Positions 1-12,447 of a stretch of 64,000 bases of DNA are shown piece by piece (position 1 is the stretch's first letter; every line of letters starts with the position of its first letter). Origin of the DNA: Rotaria sordida (lineage: Eukaryota > Rotifera > Eurotatoria > Philodinida > Philodinidae); NCBI GenBank assembly GCA_905250125.1, contig CAJNOL010001350.1, positions 1 to 64,000 of the forward strand, read 5' to 3'. Below the pieces are notes generated by a model, which ran no database searches, was not told the origin of the DNA, and was given only the letters and a program-made list of their open reading frames with translations. The position numbers and the translations under genes are program-made.

Positions 1-1787
1 TAAGGATATTCTAAGGATGATTATATCTATCTATACACGAAGTGTCAGGTTAAAATACAGATATTCGATTTTCCAGTCAATACCTTAAAATGATTCGAAA
101 ATCCAGTAAAGCGAGTATAACTTGTGTCTAAAAGTGCAATGGCACGAACCCTTTTAGGTTTTCTCTAACCTTACTGAGATCCACTTGTGAGCAAAATATG
201 AGCTCAAACGGTGCGAATCACTTGGGAATATTCCCTCGTAAGAATGAATACATGGTAACAGAAAAAGTGGATTATGAGGTGATCTAATACTAATATCACA
301 TTGAATTAAATCTTTTTTTATGATTTATCAGTAAACTGAGTGTTTTTCAATACTATATCAATTGTTGAATTTTATTTCTGAATTTTTCATCAACGATATT
401 CACCTTATAGACAGATAGTACGAGTTGTGTCATTGTCCCCTGTTTTTTGCTTGTAAGAATCTTTTTCAAATAAATTTAAAAAATATCGCACTGTTAATCT
501 GACTTAAGAATTAATCATTCATTCTTTGATAATGTTAGAGACAGTTATTTTCTACCATTCAATCAAATCAAAGTCCACTGACAACTTTTTCGTAATTTTT
601 ATCATTATAATTCGATTTCATCAAATTAAGAAAGTTCAATACACAATGTTGTTATCGTAAATCTATTCGATAATCTTGTTGAGGATGAAAATCTGCTTTG
701 ACAAGATTAGAATAAAAAGCAGATAATAAAATTAAGCTTAAAATTTTCACAAGAGAAATGTATCAGTGTACCCTAAGGCCATCGTGTAGAGTTGAAACTC
801 ACTTATCACCTCTAGCATCATGAATAATTGTGAAAATTTCAAAGCAACAGAAAAATAATTCAAATAAAGTAAAGATATTATTTCGTACTCCAAGTAAAAG
901 TACGAAATTCACGTTTTTATACTAAAGTGTAAGTACGAAAAAGACAAGTACAAATACTTTTGCTCGAGCTCTAGAAGCTAATCCAAGTCGATGAATACAG
1001 TTATTCATATTTTCATCGTAACTTTATGTCATAAGACACGTAAACGGACCGTATTTTTTTAGTAATCTTGGACACAGTAAATGACCGTATATGGATTATA
1101 TCATTTAACCTGGAAAGAACTCGTGAATAAAAAATGAATTATGAAGAAGAAACGTGATTAACGGGTGTACCATAAATAATGACATTATTAGTATTTTGTC
1201 CCTATTTCCTTTATTATCTTGACTCTTCAACTTTGGATTTTTTTCAAAAGATTCTTCATTTAATTTTATATAAAATCATATGACTTTAATACAGTTTGTT
1301 TGTTGAATCAAGGTTTTTTCTAAAAGCGAAAATGTAGAAGATCCAACAAACATCTTTCAAGACTTAAACAGTACTATAGGTCTTCGGACAATCAAACGCT
1401 AGTGCACGGTGATTTCCAAAATTGGCTCTATTAATCTTTCAACACCACCTAGACATCCACATACAATTCGGACTGAAGGAGTCATTCAAAAAGTTAAGAA
1501 ATACTTATTACCTTCTTCTTTTTGAAAATTGTTCCACATCTAATTTAAGAACTGAACCTATTTGGCCTTTGTGCTTTGGTAATAGCCGGTTGGACTATCA
1601 CTTTGCAGATTCGTAGGCGTAAAGCTCCTTGAGAAATTGTCGAGTAGTTGTATTGGAGCTTTTACATTTGATGGCAAGTTTATGAGGAGACTTTTTTAAT
1701 GATTCCTGTGAACGACCAGGAGGTGTTAAAAGATTGTTAGAATCAGTTTTGAAAATCATCTTGCAGAAGCGTTTGATTGTCCGAAGA
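1..1787. other. non-coding stretch, no gene seen
   Basis: I see no convincing coding region in this AT-rich stretch. The only structure noted is a 19-bp inverted repeat, CTTCGGACAATCAAACGCT at 1381-1399 and its complement at 1768-1786. The right copy abuts the telomere-like tract that starts at 1788. Confidence 0.5.
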
Positions 1788-1848
1788 GAGTGTGGGTGTG
1801 GGGTGTGAGTGTGAGCGTAGATGAAATGGATACATACACCCACATCCT
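1788..1848. repeat. telomere-like fold-back tract
   Basis: A G-rich arm of degenerate TGTGGG units is followed by a short spacer (AGATGAAATGGATAC) and a short C-rich arm (ACACCCACATCC). It lies about 135 bp beyond the stop codon of the TIR-SAM gene. Confidence 0.7.
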
Positions 1849-1983
1849 CAAGTGACATCATAGCACTAATTTCTTGAGGGTTATGCTTGATTACATTTTC
1901 TGCTGGATTTTCACAAAATAATATTTATTCTCTGCTTTATTGAGGAAATTGGGAAAACTATTTCTTTTTCTATAGGTATAAAT

Positions 1984-4682
1984 CTACATTAGAGTGCATG
2001 TTAGTGAAACAGTGTTCGGATAGACAGGAGCTGTAGGGACATATTTTTTAATTTCTTCCAAGAATTTTAGATACGTTGCAATTGGTAATGCTGATGCATT
2101 TGATCGAGCTAGTTCTGCTTTTAGAGATTCGTACATTCCATAGGAGTTTATCTGACACATGATATGTAGTCCAGACAATGTAGAACCGTCCATTCCTGCA
2201 CATATTGGAAGTAGAACTTCAAATTTATTGATTTCCAAAAAATAGTTGACATCATGTGTAGACCAAAGTCGAAGTTCCGGCGGTAAAGTTCGAGTCATTG
2301 GAGGAGTCCTTTTTTTGTTAACACGAAAACTAAATAGTTTAGTTTTATGTAAAATTGACAGTTTTCACTTACCTAGCCGCAGCTTCAGGCTTGACATCTA
2401 TAGTGTGTACTATCGGAGTCGAAATGTTAATTGGCGGTGATATTTTTGTGGTTGGTTTATTTCGATATCTAGTGATTTCTTGAATAACCTTACTATATGC
2501 CTCGTTAAAGTTATTATATTTGTGAAAATCAGTATAAATCTTGTTTGCAATGATGAGACCAAGCCAACCATCTGCACGATATGGGCCTTTGACGATTAAT
2601 GGGATGAGGCAGCGTTTCCTTTGAAAGGCATAATTCGCTTCCATTTCGCAGAATCCACTTTGTTTGTACGAATCCGACATGCAAATGAAAACAAACTATT
2701 AAGACTAACATCTTTAAAACCGTTATTTATATGATTTACTTCGCTGTTTTCAATAGCATGAGCCATGGCCCGGGTTGCAGAACCGTACATATTATTACGA
2801 TCTAGCCAAATGCGATAATTATTTTTTTCAAGTTGATCTGCAATTTGGTAGACTATTTGTTTATCATCATGTGAATAGCTCTAAAACAAAATGTTGAATT
2901 CTATTAATGTTCATTATCTTCGGGTTCTCTAATGAAATAAAGGTGCACGATCAGAGTGCCGATGTAGTCTATTTTTAAAATTTATACGGGCATCTACTTA
3001 CTATCATAATATCAAATTCATATTCGTTATTGGTCACAGCAAGGTCTGTTTTGTTTCTGTTTATGAAAGACTTGTCATTACTTTCATTTTGATTTGTCTC
3101 TTCAACCTTTGGTGTTCCAATCGAGTCGCTCTCTTTCAACTGCCACAAGATACTTTCAGCGACACGTTGTAAACCCCATTCTTCAGAATGTGACAATGTT
3201 TCAATGTGAGTAAGAAATTCGGCTTGATTTCGAATGATGTTAGCTGCTTGCTCATTAAATGTCATTACAAGCAAAAGTTCTAGTGATCGCTGTTTGACAA
3301 CACTTTGATTGAATTCGGAGTCAGTAGCACAACGGATCAATAATGGAAGACCAGATTGAGATTTTGCGAATTCATCTCTAATCAACTCATGTTGAACCAA
3401 ACCTTGTCAAAGTAAATAACTCAGCAAAGTCTCGATGAGAAAGAAGTATAGATTTAAACCTACTTTTTAGACAGAGTAGAAGATTTTCAAGACGACGACG
3501 ATGTTGTATGAAATCGATCGTGAGGTTCATATGTCTGATAAATACGGCAGTGATTTTTTCAGGTTCAGCAAGTTGTTTTAATTCCTCTTCGGTCATAATC
3601 ATCGCCAGTGTGCGATAACCGTTGAACTGCATAAGATCAGCTTGTGCTGTGGTCAATCTTAGCATGCATTTCGCCACGTTTGCCTTTGATTTTATGATTG
3701 GTAGAAGATCATGTTCTAATGATAGCAAAAAGATATAATTGCTGGCATTATTGAATAATCCTTCAGTGTCGGTGTCATTGATATTTTCCCATAAAATATC
3801 ATCTTGGAGGATAACAAGCAATGAATCGATAATCAATTCATGATTTTTAACAAACTGATGTCTTATATCATTGTCAATCGCCAAAAATTGAAGCATTTTT
3901 ACGAAATGATGCAACACTCTGACATGTATTGATTTTCTTGGCGGTATAAATTCAAATAAGAGTTGAGCATAAACAGGTAGACTACGCGAAGAAATTCTTT
4001 GCATTAAATAAATAACTGTATTCAAGTCATTGTATTGATAAACTTGCATCACACGATCAATAAGCAATAATTTCTGATTCTCACTGAGATCATCATCTTC
4101 ATTTGAGTGTAAAGAATGAAAAGTAATAACAAACGTAGAAGAACAAATACAATCAATTAGCATATCGACCCATGTAAGAGATGTATTATCGTCTTTATAG
4201 TTTTCTAAAGTACGTAAAAGAGTATGAAGTGAGCGGTCCAGTGATTCTTCTATAGGACAAGGTTCATTTGTGACGAAAAAGAAGAAGTGGCTGGCCTTGC
4301 CAGCAACTTTTTTTGCTAGACATAGTACGAGTCCATCAATCAAAACTTGTTTATTATTGCCAGATGTCACTAAGGTCGGCGCAACATATTGCTCAAAAAA
4401 TTGAGCAAGTTCTGTTAGTGTATGTTTGACGTTTTGGTTCATTTCTTGGTTAAGCAATTTAATAAAGCTATCATGTAAAACATGGATAATTAGGGGATGC
4501 TTATTATAACAACTAGCAGGTTCTATTGGTTTGAGCACTTGAATAACATTGTTGAGCATATCAATAAATTTTTCTTGATTGTTGGCCTCTTTAGTCACTG
4601 TCAAATCACGCATAATGTCATTCAAACATGTATTGAATTGCTCGGTGGACAAAGCGATACCTTTCTCACGTAAAAGTTCCAT
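1984..4682 (-). CDS. TIR-SAM protein with helical N-terminus
   Basis: Five exons, 4682-3464, 3402-3002, 2880-2740, 2695-2373 and 2308-1984, join in phase through GT-AG introns of 61, 121, 44 and 64 nt. The product is 802 aa. Residues 1-530 are helical and armadillo-like, with no catalytic motif seen. A TIR domain runs from about 535 to 670: FDIMISYSHDD strand A, RIWLDRNN, then FICMSDSYKQSGFCEMEA. In the last motif E606 sits where NAD-cleaving TIR domains carry their catalytic glutamate. A SAM-like domain (LRLWSTHDVNYFL onward) covers about 700-770. The parts match those of SARM1, but SARM1 is ARM-SAM-SAM-TIR and here the TIR precedes the SAM. A role in NAD cleavage or innate-type signalling is inference. 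The start is the first ATG of the long first exon; a further 5' exon cannot be excluded. Confidence 0.85.
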
Positions 4683-5050
4683 TTACGAGTTTATGAAATT
4701 TTTCTTCTTTTTCGATGCAATATGTTTGAAAAATGAACTTGCAGAGTAATAATGTTAGTGAGCGTATGAATACCTTTAAAATGCTACATTATTGAAGTTG
4801 CTAGGCAAGAAATGTGTAACCATTGGTGTGCTTCACTCTAAATAATGCAGGATGAAAAAAAAATACACTCTTATTTTGCATATAATTCTGTGCGTATGTA
4901 TGTTGCTGCAAATGCATGTGCTTGTCTTGTGAATCTATCCGAAAGTCTTAAATCTTTTTCAAGAGCAACATACATTCATACCAATTCAGCGTCCAAATCA
5001 TTTTCAAAAACTAAGGAACACAATACTTAATACGAATCGAGAAAAAATTA

Positions 5051-5585
5051 CACTCTAACATAAAATGTGTCGCATTTATATGTCGTGAGTTATTGTGTCG
5101 TGCTTAGAATGTGTTGTGTATGAATTTGTCGCGTTCTGTTTGTTTACTATTTATTCACCGTTTTTGTTATGCACGCACAGCCATACATAAGCAACATGGT
5201 TGAATGTAAGAAAGATAAATATTTCCACAATAATTTGTTTTTTAGATTATATCTCGATAATTTATTAGTCGAGAAAATGCCACTCTCAACAAATATTCGA
5301 GAGAGGACTGCCCTGAATCGATCTGGCAGAGATCGGACCAACTCGAGGCTGGAAAGATCTCAAGCTGTAACCTGCTTGAGTTTTCAGAACAGAAATAATT
5401 ATAATGGAATTAAATTGAAAAAAATTCATAGTATGCGTTTTCAGAAGAACCAATAAAAAATGAGTCGCATGTGTCGTGCTCTTGGTGGACAAAATGTGTC
5501 GCAACGAGCACCACGTATCGTGCTTTAATGTGTCGTGAATTGTGTCGTAAACCACGACATATGCGACACATTTTAACTTAGTGTG
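5051..5585. mobile_element. MITE-like element, TA target sites
   Basis: The imperfect terminal inverted repeats are about 40 bp. The left end reads CACTCTAACATAAAATG and the right end, complemented, reads CACACTAAGTTAAAATG, followed on both sides by TGTGTCGCAT. A TA dinucleotide flanks each end (5049-5050 and 5586-5587). The interior repeats TGTGTCGTG-type words. No transposase is present, so it is non-autonomous. Confidence 0.65.
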
Positions 5586-6240
5586 TATACCTAAATATGA
5601 ACATATTCTGTTTTATCAGGATAGTGCTCTAAATATTTTCTGACGAGATCTATTTCTTAGAATTTTCTTAACATTTTTGTGAATCTACAACTATGTTAAT
5701 ACAACAAAAAAATTCGATCTAACATGATTAGATTCAACACAATGCTTTTTTTTATGAACCAAATTAAAAACTGTATAATTAACACAGTGTGGAAAATTCG
5801 TATATTTTTAAATGATTGATTTCATTGATAGAATGTCAACTTCTTTTAAATAATCATTCAACATCTGATATTACAAATAGGATTTCATTTGAGCTACAGC
5901 ATTAATAAAAAATATTTCTCTTGTTGGATATCGTCATAGAAACACTACGACTCTTCCGATGTGTCATTCGGATGTCGATATTAAAATGAAAAATAATCTC
6001 TTTATTGCTGCTGTTAAATCAATACAATTCTGTTTTCAATTGTTGTCCATCAATTCAAATAATTATTCACCATATTCCTACCATTATTTGTAAAAGTCGC
6101 CAGATGTCACCCTATGACGCTAACCAAGCTATACAATTGCGATTCTTTTCGTTTTTGTCTGATATAGACTATCCTATTCAGTGGCAGCGGAGTCTGTAGG
6201 CCCGGTAACGCTTGAGCCTCACTTATTTTTGGCTTCTGTA

Positions 6241-6306
6241 GGGTGCGTGGGTGTGGTTGTAGGTGTGAGTTTGAATCCTCACTTGGCCCATCCACACCCG
6301 CACCCT
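6241..6306. repeat. telomere-like fold-back tract
   Basis: A G-rich arm (GGGTGCGTGGGTGTGG) is separated by about 30 bp from a C-rich arm (CCATCCACACCCGCACCC). Its spacer does not contain the TTAAAGAGAAGA core seen in other copies. Confidence 0.65.
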
Positions 6307-6472
6307 CGATTGATTCTAGTCTAGAGATGTAATGGTATGTTTGGTAGAAAATCTGAATAGTGACAAGTTTTGTTGAAAAAAATTTATCAAAATCCGTAGA
6401 ACAGGAACTGAAATATGAATGTTTTACCGTTAAATAGCTAGCAGTACAATATGAACACAGTTAATTCATATA

Positions 6473-7155
6473 CAGTGAGTCCCAAAATTATTCAACCAGG
6501 TGTAATTTGGATTTTTTTTCGTAGCCTTAAGCGCTAGAAAGAATCCAAATGGTGATTTGAATAGAGAATATTGTTGCCAACAAGAATTTGTGAAAATGAT
6601 AATCGTCATGAATTTTCCTAAAATAGGATTTCTAGAAAACCAAAACCATGGTTTTTCAACATCCAGAAGCCACAGCAAAAGCCTTGTTTTAACAGTCTAG
6701 GATTATAGAGCAGCCAATTCTCTACAAAATGAGACGTCTCCGAGCTTTCTACGACATTCCTTTCAAAAGTTCTAAGCGTCACAAAAAACGAAAAAAAGTG
6801 AAATTTATGAGAAAAGCGACTAAAAACCTCATTTTTTCGATTTTTGTGACGCTTAGAACTTTTGAAGGAAATGCCGTAGAAAGCTCGGAGACGTCTCATT
6901 TTGTAGAGAATTGGCTGCTCTATAATTCTAGACTGTTAAAACAAGGCTTCTGTTGTGGCTTCTGGATGTTGAAAAACCATGGTTTTGGTTTTCTAGAAAT
7001 CCTATTTTAGGAAAATTCATGACAATTATCATTTTCTCAAATTCTTGTTGGCAACAATATTTTCTATTCAAATCACCATTTGGATTCTTTATGGCACTTA
7101 AGACTACGAAAAAAAATCCAAATTACATCTGGTTGAATAATTTTGGGACTCACTG
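6473..7155. mobile_element. 683-bp near-perfect palindromic element, TA sites
   Basis: The two halves are near-identical inverted copies with a centre near 6815. The termini are CAGTGAGTCCCAAAATTATT and its complement, flanked by TA (6471-6472 and 7156-7157). The same open frame, including the words HFVENWLLYN and GFCCGFWMLKNHG, is readable on both strands, which shows how well the arms are conserved. I take these open frames as a by-product of the palindrome and not as genes. Termini and target site fit a Tc1/mariner-type non-autonomous element. Confidence 0.85.
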
Positions 7156-8427
7156 TATATGTTCAACATCAAAACACAACAACGGTACAAGATATCTTGT
7201 CAAACATACAAGCATGATCTTGCGTAATGAGCGAATGAGTGTTAGAAATGAGGGCGCATTGTTTACAAAAACAGGTAGGGTTGCCCAGTCATATTTATAA
7301 TATTCGTTAGTAAAGATGTCATTCATCTCTAGAATAACAACAAAAACCCAGTGAGAATTATAATTTGAGGTTTATTAATATTTTATTTTATAAAATAATT
7401 TCTTTTAATCTTACTTGTCAGATTTTCGTAAACGGTTCCTTATATATACAAATGAATTTGTAACGGAAGTTCTGGCGTTTTTTTAAAGCTATATTTACTT
7501 TCAAATAATCATTTAAATATTGAACGTTTAAAAAATGAAATAACATAATGTAAATAAAAAATATATCATGCACATTTCACACGTTCAGAATAATTATTGG
7601 GTAACTTTTTCATTTGATCACATCGAAATAATGCATGAATACCTTCTTTGACCATTTTTGTATATCATCTTTAGTTGTATTATCTATGATGACTGGATTT
7701 ATCATCTATTGATAATAAATCATTTTCATTCAAAACTAAATGCTTAGATCGTAACTAAAGAGGTATTGAAGTCTTTTCTTTTTGAAAAATTCTTTATAAA
7801 AATTTGAAAGAAACTTTTTTTCTTTCTATATATTCTGATCATCATAGGCGGCAGAGAAGTTTTTCACTATGTAAAATTTCGATTTGTGATCATGAGGCCT
7901 AGATGGACGGTATGGGTGTCGGTGTAATTGAGTATTTCTGTAAACAATCACCCACCATTTTCTTTCTCTGTCTTTCTCAAAAGTAAGTCGGTTCGTGGAG
8001 TTGTGATTCGATTTATATTTTTATAGAAAAATCTGATTTTATCTTATATTTTATCGAAAAAACTACAAAAATTCTCATAAATCTCTAAATATTGTTATGG
8101 TCTTTCGATAAAACAAACTTCATACATGTAATAATATCTATTCTAAACAACATATTTTTATTTTCACCTATTTAATAAATTCAATGAGAAATTCTTTAGG
8201 ATTAACGTATGAAAGTTCCTAAGTATGAGTGACCGTTTCGAATGTTAGCTATCTCATATTGTAGAACTCAATGGGTCGATGTTCGTGGTATAGTTCGTTT
8301 TACTGAAAGAACTTTAAATAGAGAAATCTGATCGATTTTGTCAATGAATTTCTCAAGTTTTACTAAGTTTGGCAACAGTTGTTGCAAGTTTAAAATTTTA
8401 AAGGTATCGAATTTTAAAATATTCAAA

Positions 8428-9031
8428 TTATGCAATATAGAATGATGCATGCAATCTGTTTCTGCATGAGGGTGTGGGTGTGGGTATGGAGCATGGATGA
8501 GTATGAGTATTAGTATTCTCTTTAACCACACCCACACCTACACCCACACCCTTATTCATCATTTGCTTTAAAACCTTATGGCTTTTATCCTGATAATCAA
8601 TGTGCTTATGAACATTGTTGTTACTTTCTGATGCTATTAATCTATTTTCTTTCTTTTTTTCTCTTTTAACTTCAGATTTTCTTGATCGAAATACATCATT
8701 AACAGCTTCAATAAATTGAAGGTTTGATAGTGGACCTTTTTGTGATTCAGCAAATTCTATGCAAAGAAAGAATATAAATGTAAATCTTTTGTTATCAATG
8801 TAAAAAAATCTGGCTACCTCGAATTACCGATCGTGTATCCTTCGGTACTTCTGTTCCTGTCATAGTTAACAATTGATCCGATGAATATAAAAGTCGAATT
8901 ACTTGTCGAGCTGTATTTGATGTTGTATTTTCCATGCAAGCAATTAAATCTCGTGGATTATCTATGCCCAAAGCAATTGCATATTTTGAAATATCTGTAT
9001 CAGGTATTTTATTAGCAAAATATTTCCCCAT
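8428..9031 (-). CDS. small BEN-domain-like protein
   Basis: Two exons, 9031-8818 and 8756-8428, are joined over a 61-nt GT-AG intron and give 180 aa. An in-frame TGA four codons before the ATG supports this start. Residues about 20-105 resemble a BEN domain, a DNA- and protein-binding fold in chromatin proteins: TARQVIRLLYSSDQLL, then VPKDTRSVIRE, then FIEAVNDVFRSRK. A lysine-rich stretch follows (KSEVKREKKKE). The last 45 or so codons are read through a telomere-like hairpin, giving GVGVGVG and then PTPTP, and stop at 8428. That end may therefore be acquired sequence or may not be used. Family assignment is from pattern only. Confidence 0.5.
8464..8552. repeat. telomere-like fold-back tract inside an open frame
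   Basis: Read on the minus strand it is a GTGTGGGTGTAGGTGTGG arm, the spacer TTAAAGAGAATA, further degenerate CATACTCATCC words, and a CCCACACCCACACCC arm. It lies wholly within the second exon of the BEN-like gene and keeps the frame open. Confidence 0.75.
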
Positions 9032-9325
9032 GTTGATGAATCATTGACGTCCTGCAGCATCGGGAATGGCTAACAATTTATCTAAGATTTACTATTGTTT
9101 GTGTTTAATAAAAAATATTTATATGTCGCTGAGAAGTTTAAAATATTCTCTTTAGAATTCGTTAAAACTAGCTTTGTCTTATTCATAAAATTTTTTCCAG
9201 CTAGCATTTATATTTTGGAAGAACACACCATCATTCATAGATAGAACATGAGTAGCTCATAATAAAGAACTTATTATACAATCATTACTTCTTTGGTATT
9301 GTTCGAATACTTTTTCGTCATTCTT

Positions 9326-9435
9326 GAAGGTGTGGGTAGGGCGTGGGTGTGGGTGTGCGTGAAGAGAAGATATCCACACTCACACTCACCACATCCATAT
9401 CCACACCCAATACGCCATCCCAGCCCACACCCTCT
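9326..9435. repeat. telomere-like fold-back tract
   Basis: The G-rich arm GGCGTGGGTGTGGGTGTG is followed by the spacer GTGAAGAGAAGATATCC and a long C-rich arm of degenerate CCACAC and CACTCA words. The spacer is a 10/12 match to the TTAAAGAGAAGA core. It sits 0.29 kb beyond the MORN gene stop. Confidence 0.75.
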
Positions 9436-9726
9436 ATCGCATAATAAGATTGAGAAAATGCCGAGCAACTTTTCAATGAACTGTTTGAGCATTCACTTTG
9501 CCTAAAATGTTGTCATGAAAAGTATCAATCATGACTTCGTCATTAGCTCTCGATGGTATTCAATGCGGTGATCAAGATACTTGATACAACTTGTGAGAAG
9601 GAGAATAAGGAAGGAAAACTAGTCATAGTTGTCTTGTCATCATATATACGTTCAATCTAACACTTTAAGAAATGTCCTTTATTAGAATGATACATAATAG
9701 CACATAATAGATGTTCAAAACCAGTG

Positions 9727-10556
9727 TCAACCGATAAACATGCCATTGAACCAATTCCCACGTATGACATAACCATTGGCAAATATCATAGTGCCCCATC
9801 CATTTTTCTTGTCGGCTGCCCAAGAACCTTCGTATCGCCAGCCTTCACGAGATGTAAACACTCCTTGTCCATGCATCTGGTCATTCATGTAATTGCCCAC
9901 GTAAACGTGCCCACATTCGCCACAATGAAAAGTACCATAGCCATCTCTCATATCGTCTTTCCAATTTCCTTCGTATCGGCTACCACTAGGCCATACACAC
10001 ACTCCTTGTCCATTCTGCTTATCATTGACCCAACTTCCCACATATATATGACCGCAGCGAGTACAATTGAAAGTTCCATTGCCATGCCTCAAGCCATCTT
10101 TGTAAGTTCCTTCATACCGTCCGTTCGGATAGATGAAGACTTGGATACTACTTTGATACGATACGGGCAAGTTTACTTTGAATAACTGAGATGACGTTGA
10201 ATGATTTGACACCGCTGACCAATGTTCAAAATGGTTTGGCATATCTGGTATTGGTTGAAAGTGGTTCGGCTTGGTTTTAACCAATTGAGACTGACTCGGT
10301 TCTACTGTTAATTGTTGAGGATTCTTTGTATTGATTCCCAATTGCTGAAATTTCTCTGAAGAGGGTGGCAACTGTTTAGGCTGGTTGCCAATTAAAGAAT
10401 GTTTTTTTCCTTTCCTGTGGTCTTTCTTTTCTATGCCCTCCTTGCTTGAGCCATCTTGCTTTAGTTTTTCATCAACTAGAAAAATTAGTTTAATAAGCAT
10501 TGTCGCACGTTGTTTCACTCAAAACTGAACTTACCTACGAGTGATTCTTTCTTCAT
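9727..10556 (-). CDS. MORN-repeat protein
   Basis: Exons 10556-10535 and 10475-9727 join over a 59-nt GT-AG intron to give 256 aa. The first 120 residues are polar and low in complexity (KKDHRKGKKHS, SQSQLVKTKPNHFQP). From about residue 125 there are five full MORN units and a partial one: YEGTYKDGLRHGNGTF, YVGSWVNDKQNGQGV, YEGNWKDDMRDGYGTF, YVGNYMNDQMHGQGVF, YEGSWAADKKNGWGTM, then IRGNWFNGMF. MORN arrays bind membrane lipids or act as scaffolds. Every second unit is preceded by a CxxCGH motif (CTRCGH, CGECGH), which is unusual for MORN proteins. The ATG is chosen because an in-frame TGA lies upstream with no other methionine between. A spliced upstream exon remains possible. Confidence 0.85.
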
Positions 10557-12165
10557 GCCGTATACCGGTGGCGTAATATTGAGCACTTTCTTTGATGGCT
10601 GCAAGTCTTCGGCTATTTCATCGAATACAATCAGATATCAAGTTTGGGTACAATGGTAGACTATTGTTATCAGAGCTCCATGAAAAATGGGAATGATTCC
10701 GTCTCATCATGTCGTGTGTTGGGACGGGATAGAACAGGATGTGAAGAAGAGTAGACATCGTGGGTTTTACAAGATATGTGATGAAGATCGGCGTATGTGG
10801 AAGAGATAGGAACAGTAGAATGATTTTGTTCTATCCGACATATGGCTTTGATAGAGATAATAAACATGAACTCATGGCTTGAAGTTCAATGCATGCATGT
10901 GTCATTCTCCTTTCCTATAGCTATATCCTTAAAATGTTCTATCGACTCCTTCACTCGCGTGTAACGGTTCTGTCAACTTTTTCATATCTCACTTAGGGTG
11001 ATCGCTCAGTTTCCAAGTTGTATCTGTAAACTTTGATTGATATGGTTATTAATAGAAACATTAGATTAAATATGTTTCTACTCTGTTTGAGTTATTGTTT
11101 AGATGCCAGAAACAAAAATAGATCACTATCGTGTGAATTTCTAGCTTAATTTTTCCACTGAGAGATATGAAAGAAAACACTTTTGTGCATAATAATAGTT
11201 TTATCACTGATTCTATGAATGCAGAATTAAAAGCTGGTTGTAAATCCTATTGATCTCATCAAGCTTGTAGTTCAGTGTGCAGAAGACATGTGCGGAAGTG
11301 GAACACTATTTTACACAAAAATCACAGAAACATGACTGGGACCAAAACTCAAATGTAAAGTTGTGATACTATACATATAATACTTTTTTGAAAAGAGATG
11401 GAATGCTATTCTCTTTTAAATAGCTTAACAAGCTCTTCTTAGATCAACATGAGAGAATAAAACAGAGCCGATAAATATGAAACACAAGGGATGGTCCTAG
11501 AGATAATGACACAAGATATTTGGTTCTTGCGATGGATAAAAGAGAAAATACTGCATAAAGCCACTATCCCATAGAATCTATTCAAAACCATCAACATCTA
11601 TTCTCAAATTGTTAATTTACAGGACACTGCAGGATCGGAATTCAGACCAAGAAATGCTGATCCTGCACATCTTTAGTGTGTACATCTGTAAAACATTTTC
11701 TCAGGAGAATAAATTCTGATTTACAAGGAATAGCCTGGTATGTATAACAATTCGTACTTTCTCATGGCAACAGCTTTCATGAAACTAACAGGACCGAATC
11801 CGATTGGAGAGACTTCATAAGAATTAGAAAACGGAACATTATAGAATAACTTTTCGTTGTTCCGAGGAGCTCTAATGAGTACTAGTAACCCATCTGGACA
11901 TTATTTTACAACAAAAAAATTCTTCAACTCTTTGACCATTATGAAACAGAAAAATGGACTTACGAGGAAGGGACACCAACTGATCAATCGCTTTGGAGTT
12001 GAGAGTACGTGCATTATATTTGTATAAATGAGTTATGAATAACGTGAAAAAATTTCGGGTCTCTAGCTCATCGTTATGGAAATACTGGACTTTTATGATG
12101 AGCTTTGAAAATGAGTACTGTTGTCTTCCTCAGGAACATTAGAAAAATGATTTTCAGGTTTCCTC
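10557..12165. other. non-coding stretch, no gene seen
   Basis: I find no coding region with family resemblance or good splice structure on either strand. Open frames here are short and compositionally ordinary. Confidence 0.45.
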
Positions 12166-12382
12166 CTGAAATTTTGCATAAAAACAAATCTTACTGAGCA
12201 TAGTATTTTGTGAAAGTTTCAGACCTTTTTGATGTCTCTATCCTTAGCTACAACTAAAATAACTTCGTTCGAATATGACAGACGACCTGATGCTCTCGGT
12301 TCAGAATAGAAATAAATAAACACATACGAAACCTTCACAAAATAATATTCTCAGTAAGATCTGTTTCTGTATGAAATTTCAG
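12166..12382. repeat. hairpin with 58-bp inverted arms
   Basis: The left arm, from CTGAAATTTTGCATAAA to GTGAAAGTTTC, matches the complement of the right arm, CTGAAATTTCATACAGAAA to GTGAAGGTTTC, at most positions. The right arm ends 3 bp before the TA target site of the 4.4 kb transposon, so that element appears to have landed at the edge of an older hairpin element. Confidence 0.6.
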
Positions 12383-12387
12383 ATGTA

Positions 12388-12447
12388 AAGGACGGGTGTG
12401 CATAAGAGGCCATATCGGCCCACTGGCGAATTCCCTATTAACTCCCA
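12388..12447 (+). repeat. left terminal inverted repeat of 4.4 kb transposon
   Basis: It starts AAGGACGGGTGTGCATAAG and ends AATTCCCTATTAACTCCCA at the edge of the assembly gap. It pairs with 16725-16784 with about two mismatches in 60 bp. A TA precedes it at 12386-12387. Confidence 0.85.

Larger units (their letters stand above)
4683..8427. other. non-coding stretch with fold-back elements
   Basis: No gene is recognised. It holds the fold-back elements at 5051-5585 and 6473-7155 and one telomere-like tract near 6.25 kb, each listed separately. The remainder is AT-rich and featureless, apart from a weak degenerate telomere-like patch near 7905-7955. Confidence 0.5.

Noticed and set aside
2246..2440. 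Plus-strand open frame over the TIR-SAM gene
   Set aside because: Shadow of the opposite-strand exons, which have domain support and in-phase introns.
6618..7010. Two near-identical 93-codon open frames on opposite strands
   Set aside because: They are mirror images created by the palindromic element at 6473-7155, with no domain, no splice context and no start context.
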